64,000 nt of DNA from DASRBO01 sp035653595 (GTDB lineage: Bacteria > Actinomycetota > Acidimicrobiia > Acidimicrobiales > JAJPHE01): positions 1 to 64,000 of the forward strand of contig DASRBO010000098.1 in NCBI GenBank assembly GCA_035653595.1. The letters are read 5' to 3'. Below, piece by piece: positions 47,161 through 57,121 of this stretch (position 1 is the first letter of the stretch; each line of letters begins with the position of its first letter). Below the pieces are notes generated by a model, which searched no databases, was not told where the DNA came from, and saw nothing but the letters and a program-made list of their open reading frames with translations. The position numbers and the translations under genes are program-made.

Positions 47161-48546
47161 ATGCAAGACCAGGCCCTGTCCGAGCAGCTGAACGCCATCG
47201 CCACCGAGCTGGAGGTGCCCGGCGTGTCGGTCGGAGTGTTCGCCGACGGCGAGGAGCGCTACGCCTACCACGGCGTGACCAGCACGGAGAACCCGCTTCC
47301 GGTGGACGAGACCACCATCGCCCAGTTCGGCTCGACCGGCAAGACCTACACGGCCACCGCCATGATGCGCCTGGTCGAGGCGGGCAAGGTCGAGCTTGAC
47401 GCCCCGGTGCGCAGGTACCTGCCCGAGTTCAGGCTCAAGGACCCCGACGTCGCCGAGCGGGTGACGGTGCTGCAGCTGTTCAACCACACCGCCGGGTGGC
47501 AGGGCGACATGATGGACAACACCGGCGACGGCGACGACGCCCTGGCCAGGTACGTCGAGCTGATGGAGCGCCTCGAGCAGACGAGTCCGCTGGGGGCGGA
47601 GGTCTCCTACAACAACGCGTCCCTGTCGGTGGCCGGCCTGATCATCGAGCGCATCACCGGCACCACCTACGAGCAGGCGCTGCGCGACCTGCTTTTCAGC
47701 CCCTTGGGGCTGGAGAACACCTGGTTCTTCCCGAACGAGATCATGACCAGGAGGTTCGTGGTCGGCCACACCCGCCACGACGACGGCCGCATCACCGTCA
47801 ACCGTCCCTGGGCGCTGCCCCGGGGGAACTCGCCCGCCGGCGGCATCTCGTCGGACTCGCGGGACCTGATCGCCTGGGCCCGCTTCCACCTGGGCGACGG
47901 CACCGCCCGTGACGGCACCCGCCTGCTCAGCCGCCAGTCGCTTGACCTCATGAAGCAGCCCACCGCCGACATGCGGGGCAGCGCCCTGGGCGACTACGTC
48001 GGGATCAGCTGGCTCATGCGGGACGTGGACGGGGTGCGCATCGTCGGCCACGGCGGCACCACCAACGGCCAGTACTCCGAGTTCTTCATGGTCCCCGAGC
48101 GGGGCTTCGCCTTCACCTCCATGACCAACTGCGGCCCCAACGGGTCACAGCTCAACGACCGGCTGGGCAAGTGGGCGCTGGAGCACTACCTCGGGATCAT
48201 CGACAAGGACCCCGAGCCGATCCTGCTCGGCGACGAGGTCCTGGCCCCCTTCGCCGGTCGCTACGAGACGATCGCCGCCGCGGTTGAGATCACCGCCGAA
48301 GCCGGCCGGCTGGTGGCCCGGGTCGAGATCAAGCCGGAGATGGCCAGGATCCTCAGGGAGTCGGGCGAGGAAGTGCCCGAGGAGCAGCCGCCCATCGTGC
48401 TGGGCCTGCTGTCCTCCGACGGCAACGAGTACGTGGTTGCCGAGGGCCCGGCCAGGGGGATGAAGGGCTACTTCAACCGCGACGCCGACGGCACCGTCAC
48501 CGGGGTCCACCTGGGCGGGCGCCTGGCCACCCGGGTGCCCTCCTGA
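47161..48546 (+). CDS. serine hydrolase, S12 fold (paralogue 3)
   Basis: 461 residues from ATG 47161 with GGAAAGGA 6-7 nt upstream. Active site: AQFGSTGKTYTATAMM (SxxK), VSYNNASLSVAG (YxN), VGHGGTTNGQYSEFF (HxG). Closest in layout to paralogue 1 at 30500. C-terminal beta domain after about residue 355. No signal peptide. Stop and next start overlap (TGATG), giving an operon amidohydrolase-S12-S12-DppA. Confidence 0.88.
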   Translation: MQDQALSEQLNAIATELEVPGVSVGVFADGEERYAYHGVTSTENPLPVDETTIAQFGSTGKTYTATAMMRLVEAGKVELDAPVRRYLPEFRLKDPDVAERVTVLQLFNHTAGWQGDMMDNTGDGDDALARYVELMERLEQTSPLGAEVSYNNASLSVAGLIIERITGTTYEQALRDLLFSPLGLENTWFFPNEIMTRRFVVGHTRHDDGRITVNRPWALPRGNSPAGGISSDSRDLIAWARFHLGDGTARDGTRLLSRQSLDLMKQPTADMRGSALGDYVGISWLMRDVDGVRIVGHGGTTNGQYSEFFMVPERGFAFTSMTNCGPNGSQLNDRLGKWALEHYLGIIDKDPEPILLGDEVLAPFAGRYETIAAAVEITAEAGRLVARVEIKPEMARILRESGEEVPEEQPPIVLGLLSSDGNEYVVAEGPARGMKGYFNRDADGTVTGVHLGGRLATRVPS

Positions 48547-50027
48547 TGCCACCGGCGCCGAATCCGGCCGGCGCCGTGGCCTACGGCGTCGAGTTGCTGG
48601 GGGAGGAGCTGGCCCCCTGGAAGGTGCCCGGCCTCGAGCTGGCGGTGGTGGCCGGGGGCGAAGCCCGCTTCTGCGGCGGCCTGGGGGTGCGGGGGGTGGA
48701 GGACCCCACCCCGGTGGGACCCCGCACCCGCTTCCACCACGGCTCATGCGGCAAGGCCTTCACCGGCCTGCTGGCGGCGGTGCTGGCCGAGGAGGGGCTG
48801 GTGGATCTCGACGCCCCCGCCCGGCGCTACCTGCCCGAGCTCAGCCTCCCCGACCCGGTGATCGCCGAGCGGGTGACGACCCGTGATCTGCTCAGCCACC
48901 GCTCCGGCCTGGCCCGTCACGACCTGGCCTGGATCTTCAACCCGTCGTGGACCCGGCGGGAGATGGTCGGGCGCCTGGCCCACCTCCCGCTGGCGGGGGA
49001 CCTGCGCAACCAGTGGATCTACAGCAACTTCGGCTTCACCGCCGCCGCCCTGGTGATGGAGCGGGCCACGGGCAGCAGCTGGGAGGAGCAGGTGCGGGCC
49101 AGGGTGCTCGAGCCGCTGGGCATGGACCGGACCATCGGCGAGTCCCAGCCGGTGCTGGCCGACGAGGACCACGCCCGGCCCCAGCTGCTGGTGGACGGCA
49201 AGGCCTTGCCCACCGCCTTCCGGTGGCTGGACGGGCCGGCCCCGGCCGGGGGGCTGCTCGGCTGCGCCGAGGACTCGGTGCGCTGGCTTCTCCTGCAGAC
49301 CGGCGGCAAGGACCTGGGCGTCTCGCCGGCGGCGGTGTCTCTGACCCATGAGATGCAGGTGCCGGTGCCCTCGGGCGCCATCTCGCTGCCCGGCGTGCGC
49401 ATGTACGGCTACGGCATGGGCTGGGTGATCGGCAGCTTCCGGGGCCGGCCCCTGGTCTGGCACAACGGCGGCATCGACGGGTTCCGGACCGACACCCTGC
49501 TGCTGCCCGAGCAGGGCATCGGCATCCTGGCCAGCGCCAACCTGCACGCCACCTCACTGACCCTGGCCGCCGTGTTCGACCTCGCCGAGCGCCTGCTGGG
49601 CGAGGCCGGCGAGCAGTCCTGGTACGACCTGCTGCGCCCCAAGACCGGCGACGGCGGCGATGGGGCGCAGGCCGCCCCCGACACCCGGCCCGGCGCCCCC
49701 CCGGCCCGGCCCCGTCCGCCCACCCACGACCTGGCCGACTACGCCGGGCGTTACGTCGACCCCGGCTACGGAGAGGTCGTCGTCAGTGTGGCCGAGGGCG
49801 CCCTGGCGCTCCGGGTCGGCGAGTTCGACGTCGAGGCCCGTCACCGTCACTACGACACCTGGGATCTCCACTACGGCCCGCTGGAGGTGGACCTCACCGC
49901 CACCTTCGTCACCGACCCCGAAGGCAGGATCGCCGAGGCGGTGCTGCCCCTCGACCCGGCCTGCCCCCCGACCCGCTTCCGGCGCCAGGAGGCGGCATCC
50001 GACCCCGCCGGTACGGTGGGCCCGTGA
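48546..50027 (+). CDS. serine hydrolase, S12 fold with DUF3471-like tail (paralogue 4)
   Basis: 493 residues from ATG 48546. FHHGSCGKAFTGLLAAVL (SxxK), WIYSNFGFTAAALVMER (YxN) and VWHNGGIDGFRTD (HxG with Asn) are present. A Pro-rich linker at ~375-395 precedes a C-terminal domain (LADYAGRYVDPGYGEVVVSV), the beta-barrel tail found in D-aminopeptidase-like S12 proteins. It overlaps DppA by 4 bp. Cytoplasmic by absence of a signal. Confidence 0.87.
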   Translation: MPPAPNPAGAVAYGVELLGEELAPWKVPGLELAVVAGGEARFCGGLGVRGVEDPTPVGPRTRFHHGSCGKAFTGLLAAVLAEEGLVDLDAPARRYLPELSLPDPVIAERVTTRDLLSHRSGLARHDLAWIFNPSWTRREMVGRLAHLPLAGDLRNQWIYSNFGFTAAALVMERATGSSWEEQVRARVLEPLGMDRTIGESQPVLADEDHARPQLLVDGKALPTAFRWLDGPAPAGGLLGCAEDSVRWLLLQTGGKDLGVSPAAVSLTHEMQVPVPSGAISLPGVRMYGYGMGWVIGSFRGRPLVWHNGGIDGFRTDTLLLPEQGIGILASANLHATSLTLAAVFDLAERLLGEAGEQSWYDLLRPKTGDGGDGAQAAPDTRPGAPPARPRPPTHDLADYAGRYVDPGYGEVVVSVAEGALALRVGEFDVEARHRHYDTWDLHYGPLEVDLTATFVTDPEGRIAEAVLPLDPACPPTRFRRQEAASDPAGTVGP

Positions 50028-50875
50028 GCAAGCGGGTCTTCGTATCGGTGGACATGGAGGGCGTGGCCGGCGTCGCCTCCTGGGACCAGACCATCAGGGG
50101 CGGCCACGGCTACCCCCGGGCCCAGGAGCTGATGACCGAGGAGGCCAACGCGGCCATCAGGGGCGCCTTCGCCGGCGGCGCCGACGAGGTGCTGGTCAAC
50201 GACAGCCACGGGACCATGGACAACCTCCTCCACGAGCGCCTCGACCAGCGGGCCAGGCTGATTTTCGGCGCCCCCCGCGCCTCGTGCATGGTGCAGGGGG
50301 TGAGGGCGGGCGACGCCCTGGCCGTCTTCGTCGGCTATCACGCCCCGGCCGGCGAGGAGGGGGTCCTGGCCCACACCTTCTCCGCCCACTTCACCGAGCT
50401 GCGGGTCAACGGGGCTCCCATGAGCGAGGCCGAGGTCAACGGGCTCTACTGCGCCTCGCTCGGGGTTCCGGTCGGGGTGCTGGTCGGCGACGACCGCATA
50501 TGCGGCATCGCCCGCAAGGCCTTCCCCGGGGTGACCACGGTCGAGGTCAAGCGCTCCGAGGGCTTCTCCGCCACCGACGGGCTGCATCCGGTGGTGGCCC
50601 GCCGGCGCATCGAGGACGCCGTGGCCGAGGCGGTGGCCCGCTCCGACGAGCTCGAGGCGGCCAAGGTCCCCGACCGCCTCAGCCTCGAGATCGACTTCGC
50701 CATGCCGGTGGACGCCGAGATCGCCGCCACCGTGCCCGGCACCCGCCGCATCGGGGGCCGCACCCTGCAGCGCGACGTCGACAACGCCGAGGAGCTGCTC
50801 GGCCTGGTGATGGCCTGGTACTACCTGGCCTCGGTCGGCGTCACCCAGCGGGCCCGGCTGTTCGGCCCCCGCTAG
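50024..50875 (+). CDS. dppA: D-aminopeptidase, M55 family (DppA-like)
   Basis: 283 residues from GTG 50024 (GTGA overlap). FVSVDMEGVAGVASW holds the D-x-E metal pair; EVLVNDSHGTMDNLL, VFVGYHAPAGEEGVLAHTF and LVGDDRICG complete the M55 motifs. DppA of Bacillus is a zinc D-aminopeptidase with preference for D-Ala peptides. Last gene of the amidohydrolase-S12-S12-DppA operon and strong support for D-amino-acid-containing substrates in this island. Confidence 0.92.
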   Translation: MSKRVFVSVDMEGVAGVASWDQTIRGGHGYPRAQELMTEEANAAIRGAFAGGADEVLVNDSHGTMDNLLHERLDQRARLIFGAPRASCMVQGVRAGDALAVFVGYHAPAGEEGVLAHTFSAHFTELRVNGAPMSEAEVNGLYCASLGVPVGVLVGDDRICGIARKAFPGVTTVEVKRSEGFSATDGLHPVVARRRIEDAVAEAVARSDELEAAKVPDRLSLEIDFAMPVDAEIAATVPGTRRIGGRTLQRDVDNAEELLGLVMAWYYLASVGVTQRARLFGPR

Positions 50876-50983
50876 GCCCGAAGAGCCCGCATCCACCAGC
50901 GGGGCGGCGTTAGCGGCAGACGGTCCCACGACCTCGCCAGCATTGACCGGCCGGGTCCGTGGCCCGCCCGGGAAACCTTTGCC

Positions 50984-52522
50984 TCAGTCCGGGTAGTAGG
51001 GCGCCCCCTGGTACTGCAGGCAGCTGCAGGACGAGAAGTACTCCTCGGTCCTGAACTCGTCGCCGCCGTCGCGGCGGCCGGGGATGAACTTGGTCCCGTA
51101 GATCTGGGCGGTTGCGAAGCTGGTTCCCAGGTTGGCCGCCGCCTGCATGAAGGCCGACACGCTGACCTCGGGCACGGCGTTGAGCACCTTCTGCAGGAAG
51201 AAGACGGCGTCGCAACTGGACGAGGCGGCGGCCTCGTCGTTGGGGTTGCTCGAGCTGACCGGGTAGCCGGCCTTGGCCTCGATCTGGTAGCAGAGGGTCC
51301 GGGCCTGGTTGGCGTGCCAGCCCTGGTCGTAGGAGCCGTCGTAGTCGGCGTCGTCCACCGCCAGCTCCTTGTTCTGCTCGTCGGACGGGTTGATGGACGT
51401 GCCCGGGTTGTTGAGGGGGTTGGCTCCGTAGCGGGGGTAGTAGTCCTGGGACTTGGCCTGGTCCATCCACTCGAGGGTGAGGCCGTCGCCGCCCCACACC
51501 CCGGCGGGGCCGTCCTGGATCATGACGTGGTCGATCCCCAGGCTCTTGAACTTGGTGACGGCGTTGGACACGGCAGCGCTCATGTCGCCGACCGCGCCCA
51601 GCTGCTGGGGGACCATGATGTAGACGATCTGGGTCGGCGTGATGTGGTGAGCCGACAGGGCGGGCAGGTAGCCGTTCTGGATCGTCGCCCGGTACTCGGG
51701 GTCGTCCCAGGTGACCAGACCGAGCTTGCCGGTGAAGTAGCCGGCCTTGTACAGGCCGTTGACCTCGACGTTGCCCATCCGGTCCAGCGCAGTTCCGTCG
51801 GCGTCGATCAGGTTGGGGTACTGCTGGTAGGTGGCCTGGGTGGCCCCCCCGTCGCCCAGGATCAGAGCCCCGGCCTTCTGGGCGCAGGCGTTGAGGATCT
51901 CGCTGCCCGGCAGGGCGAAGACCTTGTTGTCCTGGGTCCAGTAGGCGCAGGCCGACTGGTCCTGGGTGTTGGTGTCGGTGGTGAGGTTGTAGTCGTAGTA
52001 GAGGGCCTGCAGCTTGCGGCCGGCGAAGCCACCGTGGGCGTTGGCGTAGTTGATCACGGTGTTGAGGACGTTGCGGGCGTCGTAGCTGGGGGCGGCGCCG
52101 GCGGCGCCGATGGCCCGGTCCCCCTGGGCCGACTGCGAGCTGTAGGAGGCGCCGAGGTAGATGGTGGTGCCGGTCACCCCCGGCGCCGAGGCGGGCACCA
52201 GCTTCGAGGTGACGCCACTCGCCGCCGGCCCGGTGCCCGACGCGGCGGAGCCGCCGCTGTCGTAGCCCGCTCCACCGGAGGCCGACAGGTCCCCTCCCGC
52301 CGATCCGGTACCGCTGCCGCCCGACCCGCCCGTCGCGCCGGCCCCTCCGGAGCCCGGCGCGTTGGCGCTCTGGGAGGGCAGGCCCAACCCCGACGAGGTC
52401 GAGCCGTGGCCCCCCGACGACGCCCTGACCGTCGAGCCACAGGCGGCGCCCAGCAGGGATAGCGCCATCAGGGCGGTCCAGGCAACGCCCGGTCTCGGCG
52501 CCCGGTCAGTCCTGGTGCTCAC
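50984..52522 (-). CDS. Leu/Ile/Val-type substrate-binding lipoprotein (copy A)
   Basis: 512 residues from GTG 52522. Signal peptide with lipobox LLGAAC; a ~70-residue Gly/Ser-rich linker; then a Peripla_BP_6-type fold (TGTTIYLGASYSSQSAQ ... VTWDDPEYRATIQNGYLP ... IQDGPAGVWGGDG). It is very similar to copy B at 52550 along the whole mature length. Probably feeds the Liv-type fusion transporter. It lies 28 bp downstream of copy B on the same strand. Confidence 0.88.
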   Translation of the reverse strand: MSTRTDRAPRPGVAWTALMALSLLGAACGSTVRASSGGHGSTSSGLGLPSQSANAPGSGGAGATGGSGGSGTGSAGGDLSASGGAGYDSGGSAASGTGPAASGVTSKLVPASAPGVTGTTIYLGASYSSQSAQGDRAIGAAGAAPSYDARNVLNTVINYANAHGGFAGRKLQALYYDYNLTTDTNTQDQSACAYWTQDNKVFALPGSEILNACAQKAGALILGDGGATQATYQQYPNLIDADGTALDRMGNVEVNGLYKAGYFTGKLGLVTWDDPEYRATIQNGYLPALSAHHITPTQIVYIMVPQQLGAVGDMSAAVSNAVTKFKSLGIDHVMIQDGPAGVWGGDGLTLEWMDQAKSQDYYPRYGANPLNNPGTSINPSDEQNKELAVDDADYDGSYDQGWHANQARTLCYQIEAKAGYPVSSSNPNDEAAASSSCDAVFFLQKVLNAVPEVSVSAFMQAAANLGTSFATAQIYGTKFIPGRRDGGDEFRTEEYFSSCSCLQYQGAPYYPD

Positions 52523-52549
52523 ATCACCTCCTGTCGCCCCGGGCGGCCG

Positions 52550-54070
52550 TCAATCCGGGTAGTAGGGAGGCCCCTGGTACTGCAGGCAGCTGCAGGAGGA
52601 GAAGTACTCCTCGGTCCTGAACTCGTCGCCGCCGTCGCGGCGCCCGGACAGGAGCTTGGTGCCGTAGATGATGGCCGACGGAAAGCTGGTTCCCAGGGTC
52701 TGGGCCTGGGCCACGAATCCTGCGGCGGTGACCCTGGGCAGCGAGTTGATGACCTTCTGCATGAAGAACACGTAGTCGCAGGCGGCCCCGGCGATGCCCT
52801 CATCGTTCTGGTTGCTGGAGCTCACCGGATAGCCGGCCTGAGCCTCGATCTGGAAGCACTGGGTGCGGGCCTGGTTGGTGTGCCATCCCTTGTCGTACTG
52901 GGCGTCGTAGTCGGAGTTGTCGATGGCCAGCATCTTGTTCTCCTCGTCCGACGGGTTGATCCCGAACCCCGGGGCGTTGCCGGCGTTGCCGCCGTAGCGG
53001 GGGTAGTAGTTCTGGGATTTGGCCTGGTTCATCCATTCGAAGGTGAGGCCGTCGCCCGACCACACGCCGGCGGGGCCGTCCTGGATGATCACGTGGTCGA
53101 TGCCGAGGCTCTTGAACTTGGTCACCGCGCTGGACACGGCCGCGCTCATGTCGCCCAGGGCCCCGATCTGCTGAGGCACGGCGATGTAGACGGTCTGGAG
53201 CGGGGTTATGTGGTGGGACGACAGGGTGGGCATGTAGCCGTTCTGGATCGTCGCCCGGTAGTTGGGGTCGTCCCAGGTGACCAGGCCCAGCTTGCCGGCG
53301 AAGTAGCCGGCCTTGTACAGGCCGCTGGCGGTGACCGCACCGAGCCGGTCAAGGGCGGTGGCGTCGGGATCGATCATGTTGGGGTACTTCTGGAATATCG
53401 CCTCGGTGGCGCTGCCCGATCCGATGACGACGGCGCCGACGTTCTGGCCGCAGGCGTCGCGGATGTCCGTACCGCCAACGATGAAGAAGCTCTTGTTGTC
53501 CTGGGTCCAGTAGGCGCAGGACGCCTGGTCCTGGGTGTTGAAGTCGGTGGTCAGGTTGTAGTCGTAGTACAGGGCCTGCAGCTTGCGACCGGCGAAGCCC
53601 CCGTGGGCGTTGGCGTAGTTGATGACCGCGTTGTACACGTTCCGAGCGTCGTAGCTGGGCGCGGCCCCGGCGGCCCCGATGGCCCGATCGGCCTGGGCCG
53701 ACTGCGAGCTGTAGGGCAGCCCGATGTAGACCGTGCTGTTGGTGATGCCCGGTCCGGACGCCGGTACCAGGGTGGAGGTCACCCCGTTGACCGATCCTCC
53801 GCCGCCGCCCGTGCCGCCGGCCGAGTAGCTGCCGCCCGAACCGCCCGACTGGGTGCCGGACAGGGCGCCGCCGTTGTAGCCGTTGGCCGGGGTGGCCCCG
53901 TTCAGGGTGCCCCCGGCGGCGCCGCCCCCGCTCGAGTTACCTGCGCTGGGCAGGCCCAGCCCTGATGAGTTCGAGCCGTGGCCACCCGAGGACGCCTTGA
54001 CCGTCGAGCCGCAGGCGCCGGCCACCATGGCGAGGACCCCCAGGCCGACCATCCAGCCACTTCTCTTCAC
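52550..54070 (-). CDS. Leu/Ile/Val-type substrate-binding lipoprotein (copy B)
   Basis: 506 residues from ATG 54070. Lipobox VAGAC, Gly/Ser-rich linker, then the same binding fold (NSTVYIGLPYSSQSAQADRA; YYDYNLTTDFNTQDQ; FRTEEYFSSCSCLQYQG at the C-terminus). An evident tandem duplicate of copy A with divergence in the loop after the TQDNK region, which may shift ligand choice. First gene of the minus-strand pair; its promoter should lie in 54071-54228. Confidence 0.88.
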   Translation of the reverse strand: MKRSGWMVGLGVLAMVAGACGSTVKASSGGHGSNSSGLGLPSAGNSSGGGAAGGTLNGATPANGYNGGALSGTQSGGSGGSYSAGGTGGGGGSVNGVTSTLVPASGPGITNSTVYIGLPYSSQSAQADRAIGAAGAAPSYDARNVYNAVINYANAHGGFAGRKLQALYYDYNLTTDFNTQDQASCAYWTQDNKSFFIVGGTDIRDACGQNVGAVVIGSGSATEAIFQKYPNMIDPDATALDRLGAVTASGLYKAGYFAGKLGLVTWDDPNYRATIQNGYMPTLSSHHITPLQTVYIAVPQQIGALGDMSAAVSSAVTKFKSLGIDHVIIQDGPAGVWSGDGLTFEWMNQAKSQNYYPRYGGNAGNAPGFGINPSDEENKMLAIDNSDYDAQYDKGWHTNQARTQCFQIEAQAGYPVSSSNQNDEGIAGAACDYVFFMQKVINSLPRVTAAGFVAQAQTLGTSFPSAIIYGTKLLSGRRDGGDEFRTEEYFSSCSCLQYQGPPYYPD

Positions 54071-54228
54071 GACCGCCTCCCCTCACGTCCGGCGAGCCTT
54101 CGAACGGGCTTACTGACGGAGCGCCCCATCCCGTGGAACCTAGAACGGATCAGGGGGCGATTTGTCGTCGGATCGGACGAAGGCCGCCCGGTGGTCTTAG
54201 GGGCCCCTACCAGCGCAGGACCGGGCCC

Positions 54229-55404
54229 CTACTCCTCCATGCGGGCCAGGGACGGGGCCCGGTCCTTCCGGGCCCGGCGGGCCACCGACTCCGCCTCCCG
54301 CAGCACCCGCAGGACGTTGCCGCCGGCCAGGCCGGCCAGCTCGCCCGGCGACCAGCCCCTCTCCGCCAGCTCGGCGAACAGGCGGGGGTAGCCGGAGACG
54401 TCCTCGAGGCCCACCGGGAAGGCATCGCAGCCGTCGTAGTCACCGCCGATGCCGACCGCCTCCACGCCGGCGACCGAGCGGACGCGCTCGACGTGGTCGG
54501 CCACCTGGGAGACCGTGGCCGAGGGCCGGGCCGCCTTGGCGGCGTAGGCGGCGGCGAAGCGCATGCGGGCGCTCCAGTCGCGGGGCTCGAGGCCCTCCTC
54601 GCGCATCGCCCCGGCCAGCTGCTCGGACCAGGCGTGGCACTCGGCGGAGACGAAGTCGGGCACGAAGGTGACCATGCACACCCCGCCGTTGGTGGCCAGC
54701 CGCTCGAGGATGTCGTCGGGGACGTTGCGGGGGTGGGCGACCAGGGCCCGGGCGGAGGAGTGGCTGAAGATGACCGGGGCCTCGGTCGTCTCCAGGGCGT
54801 CGGCCATGGTGCCCGGGCTCACGTGGGACAGGTCGACCAGCATCCCCAGGCGGTTCATCTCCAGCACCACCTGGCGTCCGAAGGGGGCGAGTCCGCCCAG
54901 CCGGGGCTCGTCGGTCGCCGAGTCGGCCCAGGGGTTGTTGTCGTTGTGGGTGAGGGTCATATAGCGCACCCCGAGGGCGTAGAGGCATCGGAGGGCGCCC
55001 ATCGAGGCGCCGATCGACTGGCCGCCCTCCGCCCCGAGCAGGGAGGCGATCCGGCCGGAGGCGAACACCGACCGGACCTCCTCGGCCGTGGTGGCGAGAC
55101 CCAGGGTCTCCCGGTAACGGGCCAGCAGCTGGTGGACGCAGTCGATCTGCTCGAGGGTGGCGGTGACGGCCCGGTGGCCGGGCAGGTTGGACGGTACGTA
55201 GACCGACCAGAACTGGGCGCCGACGCCTCCCTCCCGCAGCCGGGGGAAGTCGGTCTGGGTCGACTCGAGGCGGCGGCTCGGATCGAGGCGGTCGAGGTCG
55301 TAGAAGGCCTGGGCCCGCAAGGCCCAGGGCAGGTCGTTGTGCCCGTCGACCAGCGGATGGGCCCTCAGAAGCTCCGATGCCTGCGCCAACCTGTCCTCAG
55401 CCAT
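54229..55404 (-). CDS. membrane dipeptidase family (M19) hydrolase
   Basis: 391 residues from ATG 55404. PLVDGHNDLPWALR is the HxD zinc motif; SLLGAEGGQSIG supplies the bridging Glu; MLVDLSHVSPGTM and IFSHSSARAL give the two His ligands; GVEAVGIGGDYDG the Asp. Bacterial members cleave dipeptides with a C-terminal D-residue among others. No signal peptide, so cytoplasmic despite the family name. It fits the D-peptide theme of the island. Confidence 0.9.
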   Translation of the reverse strand: MAEDRLAQASELLRAHPLVDGHNDLPWALRAQAFYDLDRLDPSRRLESTQTDFPRLREGGVGAQFWSVYVPSNLPGHRAVTATLEQIDCVHQLLARYRETLGLATTAEEVRSVFASGRIASLLGAEGGQSIGASMGALRCLYALGVRYMTLTHNDNNPWADSATDEPRLGGLAPFGRQVVLEMNRLGMLVDLSHVSPGTMADALETTEAPVIFSHSSARALVAHPRNVPDDILERLATNGGVCMVTFVPDFVSAECHAWSEQLAGAMREEGLEPRDWSARMRFAAAYAAKAARPSATVSQVADHVERVRSVAGVEAVGIGGDYDGCDAFPVGLEDVSGYPRLFAELAERGWSPGELAGLAGGNVLRVLREAESVARRARKDRAPSLARMEE

Positions 55405-55504
55405 GGCCGGAAGCCTCCCACCGGCGGCCGGCGGCTGCCACCGGGCCTCGCCGGGCGGGAGTGACGATCTGGTCGGCTGACCGGGGGTGCCGGCCGGCCG
55501 GCAG

Positions 55505-56938
55505 CTACCGCCCCGGGCTCTTCCCGCTGGGGGCGGGCTTCTTGGCCTTGGCCGGCTCCTCCACCACCCGCGGAGCCGCCCGCCCCAGGAACAGGTAGCC
55601 GGGTCGCCCCTTCTTGTCGAAGTCGGAGAAGGTCGCCAGGGCCTCGCCGCCGGGCATCTTGACGTAGAAGCGCTCGCGGTCGATGGGCCGGAGGCGCAGC
55701 TTCTGGGCCGGCGACGGCATCCGCTCGGCCAGGGGGCCGTTCAGGGTGGCGGTCACTGTCAGCTGCCCGTCGACCACCTCGACCTCGTAAGTCTGCGAGA
55801 GCCGCTCGAACCGGCCGGTATACAGGCTCAGGTCGAGGGCCGGCGGCTCCTTGGGCGGCCGAGGCGCGCGGGGCGGGGTCACGCCGGCGAACTCCGAGAA
55901 GAGGTACTTGGCGAGGTCCCGCCACAGCAGGCCGCCGGTGGTGGAGTTGGTCAGCAGGCACGCCCCGAAGCGCTTGTCCGCCAGGATCTGCAGGAAGGAC
56001 AGCTGCCCGACAGTGCCGCCGCCGTGGCCGATCACCCGCTCGCCGTCCCACTCGCTCAGCATCCAGCCCAGGCCGATGTGGGCCTTCTCCGCCACCGAGC
56101 CGGGCATGGGGTACTGGGGCTTCTGCATGGCCTTGACGCTGGCGGCCGACAGGACCTGGCTCCCGTCGGGCCCCTCGCCCCCGTCGAGGTGCATCCGTAC
56201 GAAGCCGAGGACGTCGGCGGCGGTGGCCGAGGTGATGCTGCCCGCCGGCGCGCTGGCCCTCGACATCATGATCTCCGGCACCACCTGGGGCCGGCCGGCC
56301 TCGCCGCCGGCGTGGCCGGCGGCGTAGCGGAATCCGACCATCTCCTCCACCAGGACCGTGGTCGAGGAGAGGCCGAGGGGCTTGAGCAGACGGTCTCGCA
56401 GGGCCTGGTGGTAGGGCAGGCCGGTCACCCGCTCGACCAGGTGGCCGGCCAGGGTGAAGCCGCTGTTGCAGTAGGAGAAGCGGTCACCGGGCGGGTGCAC
56501 CTGGGTGATGTCCTTCAGCGACTCCACGTACCTGGCGATGCAGTCGTCCCCCCGCCCGAAGTCCTCGAAGTGGTCGCCCTGGATGCCGCTCGAATGGGTC
56601 AGCAGATGGCGGACGGTGATCTGGCCGGCCGCCTTCTCGTCGGCCAGCCGGAGGTCCTCCACGTAGGAGCGCACCGGGCTGTCGAGGTCGACTTCGCCCT
56701 GGTCGACCAGCTGCATCACCAGGGTGGTCGTGTACAGCTTGGTGTTCGAGCCGATCTGGAACAGGGTCTGGGGGGTCACCTCCACACCGGTGTTCAGGTT
56801 GGCCACTCCTGTGACCGCCTCGACGAGCTGATCTCCGTCCAGGATGGCCAGGGCCGCGCCCGGCACCTTGTGGCGGGCGGCCAGCGTCTCCAGGGCCGCC
56901 CCGATGGCCGCGATCTGCCCAACCGGCTTCTTCACCAT
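55505..56938 (-). CDS. serine hydrolase, S12 fold (paralogue 5)
   Basis: 477 residues from ATG 56938. FQIGSNTKLYTTTLVMQ (SxxK), FSYCNSGFTLAGHL (YxN) and IGHGGGTVGQLSFLQ (HxG). A C-terminal beta domain (LYTGRFERLSQTYEVEV) and a Lys/Pro-rich tail follow. It is the nearest relative in the window of paralogue 2. Cytoplasmic by lack of signal. 100 bp downstream on the same strand is the dipeptidase. Confidence 0.87.
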   Translation of the reverse strand: MVKKPVGQIAAIGAALETLAARHKVPGAALAILDGDQLVEAVTGVANLNTGVEVTPQTLFQIGSNTKLYTTTLVMQLVDQGEVDLDSPVRSYVEDLRLADEKAAGQITVRHLLTHSSGIQGDHFEDFGRGDDCIARYVESLKDITQVHPPGDRFSYCNSGFTLAGHLVERVTGLPYHQALRDRLLKPLGLSSTTVLVEEMVGFRYAAGHAGGEAGRPQVVPEIMMSRASAPAGSITSATAADVLGFVRMHLDGGEGPDGSQVLSAASVKAMQKPQYPMPGSVAEKAHIGLGWMLSEWDGERVIGHGGGTVGQLSFLQILADKRFGACLLTNSTTGGLLWRDLAKYLFSEFAGVTPPRAPRPPKEPPALDLSLYTGRFERLSQTYEVEVVDGQLTVTATLNGPLAERMPSPAQKLRLRPIDRERFYVKMPGGEALATFSDFDKKGRPGYLFLGRAAPRVVEEPAKAKKPAPSGKSPGR

Positions 56939-57045
56939 CGCCTCCCCGGCTCGTCGAGCCCACCAGTGTTCCCGATTCCGGGCGGTCGTGCCTAGGGCCC
57001 CCGCGGAGGCGGACGGTAGCCTCTGTCGGGGCCCCAGGGTCCCGA

Positions 57046-57121
57046 GGGGACGTAGCTCAGCTGGAAGAGCACCTGCTTTGCAAGCAGGGGGTCGTGGGTT
57101 CGAGTCCCATCGTCTCCACCA
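57046..57121 (+). tRNA. tRNA-Ala(TGC)
   Basis: A complete 76-nt cloverleaf with encoded CCA. Acceptor GGGGACG/CGTCTCC (one G-T pair), D-arm GTAGCTCAGCTGGAAGAGCAC, anticodon arm CCTGC-TTTGCAA-GCAGG, T-arm GTGGG-TTCGAGT-CCCAT. Anticodon TGC reads GCA/GCG codons. Confidence 0.97.
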
